Positions 1 to 5,755 of a DNA stretch of 8,928 nt are shown here, in pieces. The stretch lies in assembly GCA_964427535.1 (NCBI GenBank), contig CAYRVF010000166.1, positions 1-8,928 on the forward strand. Direction: 5' to 3'. Numbering within the stretch: position 1 is the stretch's first letter; each line of letters begins with the position of its first letter. Position numbers and translations under genes: made by a program. The stretch is from CAYRVF01 sp964427535. Its GTDB lineage: Bacteria; Chloroflexota; Ktedonobacteria; Ktedonobacterales; JADMIN01. A model generated the notes under the pieces. It made no database searches. It was not told the DNA's origin and saw only the letters and a list, made by a program, of their open reading frames with translations.

Positions 1-69
1 CTTGCTCGCCACCTCGCAGGCCTTGCAGCCGATGCAGAGGGTCGTATCGGTGAAAAAACCGTTCGCCAT
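1..69 (-). CDS. fdhB: Formate dehydrogenase iron-sulfur (beta) subunit, N-terminal fragment
   Basis: Only the first 23 codons are in the window; the gene runs off the left edge. The visible protein starts MANGFFTDTTLCIGCKACEV, and residues 12-18 (CIGCKAC) are the opening cysteines of a 4Fe-4S ferredoxin-type cluster motif, as in the FdnH/FdoH/FdhB family of electron-transfer subunits. These subunits receive electrons from the catalytic subunit and pass them to a membrane or soluble acceptor. The ATG at 69-67 is preceded by AGGAGGG with a 7-nt spacer. The start lies 16 nt after the fdhA stop codon, so the two genes are almost certainly one transcript. The cluster motif and the neighbour make the family call firm. 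The C-terminal part, and whether it has a membrane anchor, cannot be seen. Confidence 0.88.
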   Translation of the reverse strand, partial: MANGFFTDTTLCIGCKACEVASK

Positions 70-85
70 GACACGTCCCTCCTCT

Positions 86-3000
86 CTACTTCACTTCGCT
101 CGGCTTGGCGCGGCCAGTCGGTGAATTGCCCTGCTCGGCGAGCTGTTCTTCCCGCGAGAGCCGTTCGATCAGCGTGATGCCGCCAGCGTCCGTCATGTCG
201 CTGGTGGCGTCAGCCATCTCGGCGCCTTCGCTGTGGATGCGCCCGACTGAGCCTCCGGCGGGTACGTCGAGATGTGGCTGCCGCTGCTCGCTCTCCGGCG
301 TGCCGGTGGTCTTGACGCCCTTGCGGATATTGCAGGTCAGGGCTTTCGCCTCGTGGATCTTCACGTTCGGGTCCAGGCCCACACCGATCAGATCGTTGGC
401 GACGTCGCCCGTGACGATGCCGTCGGGACCGAAATGGTACGGGAAGCCGACGACGTGAACCTTCTTGCCCTCGATCAGCATCGGCTGCATGCGGCTCGTC
501 ACCATCGCGCGCGCCTGCACCTGGGCGCGTGTGTTCCAGACGGTGACCCAGTCGTTCTGCTCGATGCCCTTCTCGCGAGCGAGGTCGGGGTCGATCTCGA
601 CGAAGAGCTCGGGCTGCAGCTCAGAGAGCCACGAGTTCCAGCGCGACATCGCACCGCTGGTGTGATGCTCCGTCAGCCGATACGTCGTCAGGGCGTACGG
701 GTAATCCGGGTTGGGCGGACCGTGAAGCGGATCTTCGTTGTACGGGTTATCGGGCCGGTCGAAGATGACGAGCGCCGGATTGCTACGATATTTCGGGTAG
801 AGCGGATTGGTCGAGGGCGACTCGAACGGCTCGTAGTGCGCGGGCAGCGGGCCATCTTTCAGGCCGTACGGCACGAAGAGCCAGCCGCGCCCATCGGCGT
901 GCATGATGAACGGGTCGCTACCAGAGAGCCCGACTGTGTCTTTCGGGTGGTCGTTCGCGCTCTCCTCGCGGTTGGCCGTGGGCGGGAGGTTCTTGATGAA
1001 ATCGGGCACGTCGTACCCCGTCCACTCACCCTTGCCGCCATTCGCCGATGCATCCCACCAGATGAGCTTTTTGCGCTCGGACCACGGCTTGCCTGAGGGA
1101 TCAGCCGAGGCGCGGTTGTAGAGGATGCGCCGGTTCGCGGGCCAGGCGAAGCCCCAGCCCTGGTGGTTCGTGTAGGTGCCGGGCTTGTCGCGCGTGCGAG
1201 CGGCGGCGAGGTTCTTGCCCGGCTCGGGCATCACGCCACTGTAGATCCAGCAGCCGCACGCGGTGCTGCCGTCATCCTTCAGATCCAGAAAGCCGGAGAC
1301 GTTCTTGCCGTCGGCGACGGTGTAGCCGTTGATCTCTTTGAGCACTTCCTCCACCTGCGGCTCGCGGATGGGGTTGTCCTCCTTGGGGTAGTTCCAGTTG
1401 AGCATGGTGATCGGCTTGTCGCGCTCTTCGGTGCTGTTTGCATAGAGCGCCTTGAGCCGCTCGCCCAAATACACTGTGAAGTTGGTATCCGAGCGGCAGT
1501 CGTCGGGTGGGTCAATGGCCTTGTCGTGCCACTGGAGCAAGCGCTGCGTATTGGTCAGGCTGCCGTCCTTCTCACCTGCCCATGCGGCGGGCATGAAGAA
1601 GAACTCGGTGTCCACCGTCTTGGGGTCGACGCCGTCCAAATGCCAGACGTTGGCCGTCTCGACGAGGAACGGGTCGCGCACGACACACCAGTCGAGGTGG
1701 CGGAGCGCTTCGCGCTCGGTGCCCGAGTTGGGGCCGCCGACCGCGAAGTTCTCGCCGTAGACGAACGCGCCGCGAATCTTGCCGTCCTTCATCTTGAAGA
1801 ACATCGGGTAGTACGAGTAATCACCTTCTGGCTCGAGCTTGGGTAGGTATTGGTAGCAGTACTCGTTCTCGGCGGTCGCGTGCTCGCCGTACCACGCCTT
1901 GAGCAGGCTGATGATGTACTTGGGGTAGTTGCGCCACCAGCCGCTCTCAGCCGTGTAGTTCTGGAGGTTGTCGTCGAGTGTCTCGTCTGTCTCCAGCGGC
2001 ATCGGGATATACCCCGGCAGCAGGTTATAGAGCGTCGGCAGATCGGTCGAGCCCTGAATGGCAGCATGCCCACGGAGGGCCAAGATGCCACCGCCGGGCC
2101 GGCCAATGTTGCCGAGCAGCAGTTGCAGGATGGCCGCCGTGCGGATGAGCTGCACGCCGACGCTGTGCTGCGTCCAGCCGACGGCATAGCAGAAGGCAGT
2201 CGTCCGCTCGGGATTGGAGTTGTCGCAGATCGTCTCGGCGACCTGCAGGAAGACGTCGCGCGGCGTGCCACAGATGGTCTCGACGACCTCGGGCGTGTAG
2301 CGCGCGAAGTGGCGCTTGAGAATCTGGAAGACGCACAGCGGGTCTTGCAGCGTGTCGTCACGCGGTGGCGGGCCAGCCGTGCTCTTGGCGGCGCGCTCGG
2401 CAAAGGTCTCCCCGGTGCGCCCCGGCTTGTTCAGGCTCTCCTCGGGCAACTCCTCGCCACGGTATGTCCAGGTCTCCGGGATGTATTCACGCTTCTGCTC
2501 ATCGTAGCCCGAGAACACACCCGCGAGGTCCTCGGTGTCTTTGTATTGCTCGTTGATGAGCGTCGCGGCATTGGTGTAGTTGAGCACATAGTCCTTGAAA
2601 TACCGCTCGTTCTGCAAGACGTAGTTGACCAGGCCGCCCAGGAATGCGATATCGGACCCCGGCCGGATGGGACAGTAGATGTCGGCGTTGGCTGACGTGC
2701 GAGTGTAGCGCGGATCGACATGGATGATCTTCGCGCCGCGCTCGCGCGCCTCGGTGACGAAGCGGAACCCGACCGGGTGGCACTCCGCCATATTGGAGCC
2801 CTGAATGACGATGCAGTCGCTATGGGCGAGGTCCCACTGAGCCGTGGTGGCGCCGCCGCGTCCGAAGCTCATGCCCAGACCGGGCACTGTGGAGCTGTGT
2901 CATATCCGCGCCTGGTTGGTGATGTGGACGATGCCTAGCGCGCGGAAGAGCTTCAGGATGAGGTAGTTCTCTTCGTTGTCGAGGGTCGCCCCGCCGATGG

Positions 3001-3424
3001 AGGCGATGCTCTCCAGCCGGTTGATGCGCTTGCCATCGTCGTTCGTCATCTGGAAGTCGCGGTCGCGCGTCTCCTTCACCAGATGCGCGATGCGGTCCAT
3101 CGCCCACTCTAGCGGGCGCTCCTCCCAGTGGTCGCTCTTGGGGGCGCGATAGAGCACCTTCGTGGGGCGGTTGGGATTGTTGATGAGCTGATAGGTCGAG
3201 GCACCTTTCGGGCAGAGATGGCCAGCACTGATGGGACTCTCGGGGTTGCCTTCGATATCGATGATCTTGCCGTCACGGTGATACATGAGCTGGCTGCAGC
3301 CGACCGCACAGTATGGGCAGACGCCGATGGCAACATCCGCGTCATGCACGCGAGAGACGAGCTTGCGACTCCGTCTGCTCAACGGGGTTGGCACGAATCC
3401 AACATAGTTCCGCAGGAGCCCCAT
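86..3424 (-). CDS. fdhA: Formate dehydrogenase catalytic (alpha) subunit, selenocysteine-containing molybdopterin enzyme
   Basis: Oxidises formate to CO2 at a Mo/W bis-molybdopterin-guanine-dinucleotide centre. The frame is 1112 residues if the TGA at 2902-2900 is read as selenocysteine 175. Residues C36, C39, C43 and C71 form the N-terminal 4Fe-4S motif (CPYCAVGC, then LCPKG). Next come NQARI-Sec-HSSTVPGLG and FGRGGATT, then GSNMAECHPVGF, closely matching the FdnG active-site region. GWTQHSVG, LLLGNIGRPGGG, LRGHAAIQG and NRRILYNRASADP are further FdnG/FdoG-like blocks. A molydopterin dinucleotide-binding domain occupies about 910-1035, and a hydrophilic tail of about 75 residues follows. The start at 3424 is chosen because GGAGG lies 4 nt upstream and the protein begins just before the first cluster; ATGs at 3460 and 3472 are alternatives. 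RR at 17-18 is not followed by a hydrophobic stretch, so there is no obvious Tat signal, unlike E. coli FdnG. fdhB follows 16 nt downstream. Confidence 0.93.
2866..2896 (-). promoter_or_regulatory. Bacterial SECIS-like hairpin downstream of the Sec codon
   Basis: Read on the minus strand, an upper stem TGCCC/GGGCA (2886-2882 with 2876-2872) closes the apical loop GGTCT (2881-2877). A lower stem AGCTC/GAGCT (2896-2892 with 2870-2866) is joined to it by an asymmetric internal loop of 5 and 1 nt. The loop starts 18 nt after the TGA. From memory, E. coli fdhF has the same GGTCT loop at the same distance. The hairpin would recruit SelB with Sec-tRNA; the selABC/selD genes are not in this window. 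Confidence 0.85.
2900..2902 (-). other. In-frame TGA read as selenocysteine (Sec175 of FdhA)
   Basis: The minus-strand codons read ...N-Q-A-R-I-TGA-H-S-S-T-V-P-G-L-G. In known Sec formate dehydrogenases the catalytic residue sits in the same setting (E. coli FdnG: N-Q-A-R-V-Sec-H-G-P-T-V). Homology continues without interruption or frame change on both sides, and a SECIS-like hairpin follows. An automatic gene caller would break the gene here into a short upstream ORF and a downstream ORF starting at GTG 2887. Confidence 0.93.
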
Positions 3425-3538
3425 CACGCCTCCGGCACCATCGCGCCTGTCTACTGCCATGGGTCTCGCCATCCTTTCCGCCTCGTCGCTCAAGGTGTCG
3501 TGGGCGCGCGCCATCCCTGCCAGGAGCCAAGCGCCGAT

Positions 3539-3557
3539 TGCATCACGCCGTGATGCA
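3539..3557. promoter_or_regulatory. Perfect 8-bp inverted repeat, possible operator
   Basis: TGCATCAC-GCC-GTGATGCA is a 19-bp dyad with perfect 8-bp arms. It lies in the divergent spacer, 115 nt before the fdhA start. If the sigma-54-like element is real, the dyad would sit at about +2 to +20 of the fdhA transcript, where it could be a repressor site or a 5' UTR hairpin. No known regulator is recognised from the half-site. Confidence 0.45.
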
Positions 3558-3576
3558 CCTTGCCTTGGCCGCAAGG
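3558..3576. repeat. Second inverted repeat abutting the dyad
   Basis: CCTTGC and GCAAGG (3558-3563 and 3571-3576) are perfect 6-bp inverted arms 7 nt apart, directly next to the 3539-3557 dyad and overlapping the TTGC of the sigma-54-like element. It may form part of a composite regulatory site. Alone, arms this short are weak evidence in GC-rich DNA. Confidence 0.3.
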
Positions 3577-3585
3577 AATGTGCCA
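3571..3585 (-). promoter_or_regulatory. Sigma-54-like -24/-12 promoter upstream of fdhA
   Basis: On the minus strand TGGCAC-ATTCC-TTGC matches the sigma-54 consensus TGGCAC-N5-TTGC at every fixed position, with the required 10 nt between GG and GC. It points toward fdhA, whose start is about 147 nt further on; transcription would begin near 3559. Sigma-54 control of formate metabolism is known in E. coli (FhlA regulon). Whether this organism has RpoN is unknown, and many monoderm lineages of this type lack it, so this could be a chance match. Confidence 0.35.
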
Positions 3586-3795
3586 GTGATATTGCAGCCC
3601 CCTTCTCAGTCGAGACGAATAACGGCTGCTTCAGGCAACGGCAGACTGCGTGGGGCACGCGTCCGCATGCTCGCAGCCTGCCAGTGGACGGCGTAACCAC
3701 CTGGCGTACGTGTGAGCGTGATGAGGAGTTGGCGCTCCCATGAACGGACCTGTGAGTCGTGCATGCGGGCGCGAGAGAACATGGAGGACAAGTAC

Positions 3796-4260
3796 ATGAA
3801 GAGGCTTGCACCACTGATTCTGGCCCTGGGGCTGCTCGCGCTCGCTGCCTGCGGAAGCTCCGCGGCCAGTAGCAGCACGTCGAGCGGGTCGAGTTCGGCG
3901 CCGACGGCCACGACTGCGCCTACCGCGCCGACGGCCACGACGGCGAGCGGCGGAGGCGGCGGTGCGGCCGCGACGATCTCGATGGCGTCTGTCAGCTTCA
4001 GCGGCAACACACGGGTCTCGATCAAGACGGGCCAGGCGGTCAGCTTCAACGACGCCAATGGCGGCACGCATAATCTCGTCACCGGCATGACCGGCCAGTT
4101 TGCCGCCGCGACCGGCGCGCCCAGCCAGTTCGCCTCGTCCAGTGGGGTTAACTTCTCGCCCGGCGATGTGAAGAGCATCACCTTCCCGAACGCGGGGACC
4201 TTCAACATCACCTGCACGATCCACCCGTCGATGCAGGCGACAGTGACGGTGACGCCGTAG
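3796..4260 (+). CDS. Cupredoxin-domain lipoprotein (amicyanin/plastocyanin-like copper protein)
   Basis: Likely an extracytoplasmic, lipid-anchored blue-copper electron carrier of 154 residues. Residues 1-18 are a lipoprotein signal with lipobox LAAC (C19). A Ser/Thr/Ala/Pro/Gly-rich linker spans about 20-58 and includes a duplicated APTATT unit and a Gly run. The cupredoxin domain spans about 59-154. Type 1 copper ligands are visible as H92 (GGTHN) and then C140, H143 and M146 (CTIHPSM), the Cys-x2-His-x2-Met spacing of amicyanin-type sites. The ATG at 3796 is chosen because GGAGG lies 8 nt upstream (3783-3787) and the signal peptide begins there; the in-frame ATG at 3781 would add five residues. 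It is transcribed divergently from fdhA. The redox partner is unknown, and a copper-binding role other than electron transfer is possible. Confidence 0.88.
   Translation: MKRLAPLILALGLLALAACGSSAASSSTSSGSSSAPTATTAPTAPTATTASGGGGGAAATISMASVSFSGNTRVSIKTGQAVSFNDANGGTHNLVTGMTGQFAAATGAPSQFASSSGVNFSPGDVKSITFPNAGTFNITCTIHPSMQATVTVTP
3898..3941 (+). repeat. 17-bp in-frame direct repeat in the cupredoxin linker
   Basis: GCGCCGACGGCCACGAC occurs at 3898-3914 and again at 3925-3941. The 27-nt period is nine codons, so the duplication preserves the frame and encodes APTATT twice in the linker between the lipid anchor and the copper domain. It is a candidate site for slippage-driven variation in linker length. 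Confidence 0.8.
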
Positions 4261-4303
4261 CCGTCGGCGTGCGGCTGGCCCGGCAGAACCTAACCCCCAA
4301 ACC

Positions 4304-4324
4304 CCCTTCCCTCAAGGGAAAGGG
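4304..4324 (+). terminator. Terminator-like hairpin after the cupredoxin gene
   Basis: CCCTTCCC (4304-4311) pairs with GGGAA(A)GGG (4316-4324), with one bulged A and a TCAA loop. It lies 44 nt after the stop codon. No T-tract follows, so intrinsic termination is uncertain. Confidence 0.4.
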
Positions 4325-4366
4325 CACTGAGGCAGGGTGATCGCCAAGGGCAACGCGTCCATAATC

Positions 4367-4398
4367 CCCCCTCTCTCACCGTCAGGTGGGGGAGGGGG
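4367..4398 (+). terminator. 14-bp hairpin with a short T run
   Basis: Bases 4367-4380 pair with 4385-4398 across a GTCA loop, including two G-T(U) wobbles, and TTT follows directly. The fold resembles an intrinsic terminator for the cupredoxin transcript. It competes for the same G-runs that could form a quadruplex. Confidence 0.4.
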
Positions 4399-4412
4399 TT
4401 TGGGGGAGGGGG
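4388..4412 (+). other. G-quadruplex-capable tract (four G5 runs)
   Basis: The four G5 runs are at 4388-4392, 4394-4398, 4402-4406 and 4408-4412, separated by A, TTT and A. This satisfies the standard G3+N1-7 quadruplex pattern with room to spare. It lies between the cupredoxin stop and the PHP gene. Confidence 0.6.
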
Positions 4413-4573
4413 CCAGCCGTCACCTCGCTTGCCCAGAGCTTCCTCGTCGTGTACCATGCGGATGAGCACCCGCTGTCAGGCGTGTCTTGCGTTTGATCCG
4501 CCTAGACCTATCCCATCGCCCGTGCGGGAGGTGCCGCAGGGAGCGCAGCATACGAACGAGGAGCACATCCCGC

Positions 4574-5392
4574 ATGAGCGAGACGAATCTGGTTCTGCCC
4601 AGCGACGAGACGAGCACGCCCCCTGGCGGTGGCATTCACCTCTCGAAGGCCGATCTGCACCTGCACACCAATTTGGGCGACGGCACCGCCAGCCCCAAGC
4701 GCGTCATCTCTGAGGCAAAGCGGCGCGGCCTCAAGGTCATCGCCGTGACGGACCACGACCAGATGGAGGGCGTCAAGCGCGTGCAGGAGCTCGTCGACCG
4801 TGGTGAGGCGGAGGGCATCGAGGTCATCTGGGGCTGCGAGGTCACGGCGCGCGAGGGGCACTTCCTCGGCCTGTTCATGAAGCGCCCGGTGAAGTTTCTG
4901 ATGCGCATCGAGGGGGCGATTGACGCCATCAAGGAGCAGGGTGGCCTCTGCATCATCCCGCACCCGATGGGGCGCCTCGTGCCCAGCCTCAGCCGCCGCA
5001 AGATCGAGGAGCTGCTGACGCGCGGCTATCCCATCGACGGCATCGAGCTGTACAATCCGTCCCCCGCGAATGGCTCAGCGCGCGACACGGTGCGGGCGCT
5101 CAACCAGCAGTGGGGCTTCGCCGCGACGGGCGGCAGCGACGCGCATTTCTGGCAGCACATCGGCGCGGCCTACACGCTTTTCCCCGGCGAGACCGCCGAA
5201 GACGTGCGCCAGGCGATCCTCAACCACACCTCGCGCGACGGCGGGCAGGAGACGCCACCCGAGCGCCTGCCCATCCCCGCGTACGTCGGCCAGTGCTTCT
5301 GGAGCATGGTCATCGACCCGCCGCGCAAGATCTCGCGCATGATGTTCCAGCACGACGTGCCCGAGGCGCCCGAGCCCGCCCTGAAGCGGTAG
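4574..5392 (+). CDS. PHP-domain metal-dependent phosphoesterase
   Basis: A soluble 272-residue member of the PHP superfamily, which hydrolyses phosphoesters with a two- or three-metal centre; family members act on nucleotides, oligonucleotides or sugar phosphates. The metal-ligand motifs are all in place: DLHLHT (27-32), TDHD (59-62), GCE with E89 followed by H96, IIPHP with H130, and GGSDAH with D189 and H191. The whole catalytic core spans about 24-235, and the last 35 residues are a proline-rich tail without a recognised domain. The ATG at 4574 is preferred: GAGGAG (4558-4563) lies 10 nt upstream and the PHP core begins about 22 residues in. The frame stays open to TTG 4487, but that stretch is Arg-rich and unconvincing. 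The substrate cannot be told from sequence. It resembles YciV/RNase AM-like stand-alone PHP proteins, not DNA polymerase PHP domains. Confidence 0.88.
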   Translation: MSETNLVLPSDETSTPPGGGIHLSKADLHLHTNLGDGTASPKRVISEAKRRGLKVIAVTDHDQMEGVKRVQELVDRGEAEGIEVIWGCEVTAREGHFLGLFMKRPVKFLMRIEGAIDAIKEQGGLCIIPHPMGRLVPSLSRRKIEELLTRGYPIDGIELYNPSPANGSARDTVRALNQQWGFAATGGSDAHFWQHIGAAYTLFPGETAEDVRQAILNHTSRDGGQETPPERLPIPAYVGQCFWSMVIDPPRKISRMMFQHDVPEAPEPALKR

Positions 5393-5450
5393 GGACGGCG
5401 ACCAAGAGAGTTGTCGTGTCGCGTGCGCGTTTAGAGTTTCCGCCTCAATA

Positions 5451-5485
5451 GTTGCAAAGCGCCACAAGCTTTGCAACTTTGCTTT
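5451..5485 (+). terminator. Rho-independent terminator-like hairpin after the PHP gene
   Basis: GTTGCAAAGC (5451-5460) and GCTTTGCAAC (5468-5477) are perfect 10-bp inverted arms around the loop GCCACAA, followed by TTTGCTTT. It starts 59 nt after the PHP stop codon. The T-rich tail makes this the most convincing terminator in the window, though an operator role is also possible. Confidence 0.6.
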
Positions 5486-5532
5486 AAAAGCGTCCCGAGC
5501 TTTCAAAGAAATCGGCATGAAACCTTAAAAGC
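5451..5532. repeat. Cluster of AAAGC/GCTTT motifs in an AT-richer patch
   Basis: AAAGC or its complement GCTTT occurs six times in 82 nt: 5456-5460, 5468-5472, 5481-5485, 5487-5491, 5499-5503 and 5528-5532. It includes the palindromic arrangement GCTTTAAAAGC (5481-5491). The patch is clearly less GC-rich than the DNA around it. It may be a protein-binding array or a remnant of other DNA; no function is recognised. Confidence 0.4.
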
Positions 5533-5585
5533 GCCTCCCGTCCGGGGACGTGGCGTGACTCACACTTTGCTGCTTGGCAAGGGGC

Positions 5586-5605
5586 GGGTGAGGCATGCCT
5601 CGCCC
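5586..5605. repeat. 20-bp near-perfect palindrome (possible dispersed repeat)
   Basis: GGGTGAGGCA meets TGCCTCGCCC with no spacer. Nine pairs are Watson-Crick and one is T-G. The centre AGGCATGCCT is perfect, and flanking GGGGCG/CGCCCC extends the symmetry with a bulge. It resembles REP-like palindromes scattered between genes; only one copy is in the window. The rest of the 5393-5755 spacer shows no gene. Confidence 0.45.
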
Positions 5606-5705
5606 CTGCAGACGCCGAGGCGCGCGACACGTGGCCAAGATGCCAGTTGGACACGATTGAGGCGTGCGCGGGCGCACATGGGAACTTTTAGCAGGGTGAC
5701 GGCGT

Positions 5706-5753
5706 CGGAGAGACAGAGCTCCTCTGGTAGGAGCTGTAGTAGGAGGCTCTCCG
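5706..5753 (+). promoter_or_regulatory. Structured leader around the DUF2330 gene's ribosome binding site
   Basis: An outer stem CGGAGAG/CTCTCCG (5706-5712 with 5747-5753) encloses an inner hairpin AGCTCCT/AGGAGCT (5717-5723 with 5729-5735). The Shine-Dalgarno AGGAGG (5741-5746) sits unpaired between them. In an alternative fold CTCCT (5719-5723) pairs with AGGAG of the Shine-Dalgarno (5741-5745) and hides it. Two exclusive folds of this kind are what translational control would need, but no ligand or family is recognised. Confidence 0.35.
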
Positions 5754-5755
5754 CC

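Larger units (their letters stand above)
3425..3795. other. Divergent intergenic region between fdhA and the cupredoxin gene
   Basis: This 371-nt spacer must hold the promoters of fdhA (minus) and the cupredoxin lipoprotein (plus). The minus-strand frame of fdhA stays open upstream to 3814, but that extension has no recognisable domain and looks like spacer. Apart from the sigma-54-like element and the two inverted repeats listed separately, no convincing -35/-10 pair was found for either direction. Confidence 0.6.
4282..4412. repeat. C/G-tract inverted-repeat element after the cupredoxin gene
   Basis: The element opens with GGCAGAACCT (4282-4291) and CCCCC-AAA-CCCCC-TTCCC, and closes with the inverted counterpart GGGGG-A-GGGGG-TTT-GGGGG-A-GGGGG (4388-4412). 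It contains two hairpins (4304-4324 and 4367-4398). The same GGCAGAACCT start followed by C-tracts and a C/G hairpin recurs at 6880-6922 after another stop codon, which suggests a dispersed, non-coding repeat family. The spacer 4261-4573 shows no gene; beyond this element it holds only the PHP gene's ribosome binding site. Confidence 0.6.

Noticed and set aside
272..1096. Long plus-strand frame opposite fdhA
   Set aside because: Antisense shadow of a well-conserved gene; Val/Arg-rich with no domain.
1163..1846. Plus-strand 227-residue frame opposite fdhA
   Set aside because: Antisense shadow created by GC-rich codon bias; no motif or ribosome binding site.
1850..2695. Plus-strand 281-residue frame opposite fdhA
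   Set aside because: Same antisense artefact; fdhA conservation explains the strand.
2900..2902. TGA as a true stop, making fdhA a pseudogene or two separate genes
   Set aside because: The codon is at the catalytic Sec position, homology is uninterrupted in one frame, and a SECIS-like hairpin follows at the right distance.
3425..3814. N-terminal extension of FdhA up to 3814
   Set aside because: The added 130 residues are low-complexity, Arg/Ser-rich and unlike any FDH N-terminus; GGAGG before 3424 supports the shorter start.
3606..4217. Minus-strand frames opposite the cupredoxin gene
   Set aside because: The plus strand has a signal peptide, lipobox, copper ligands and a good Shine-Dalgarno; the minus frames have none.
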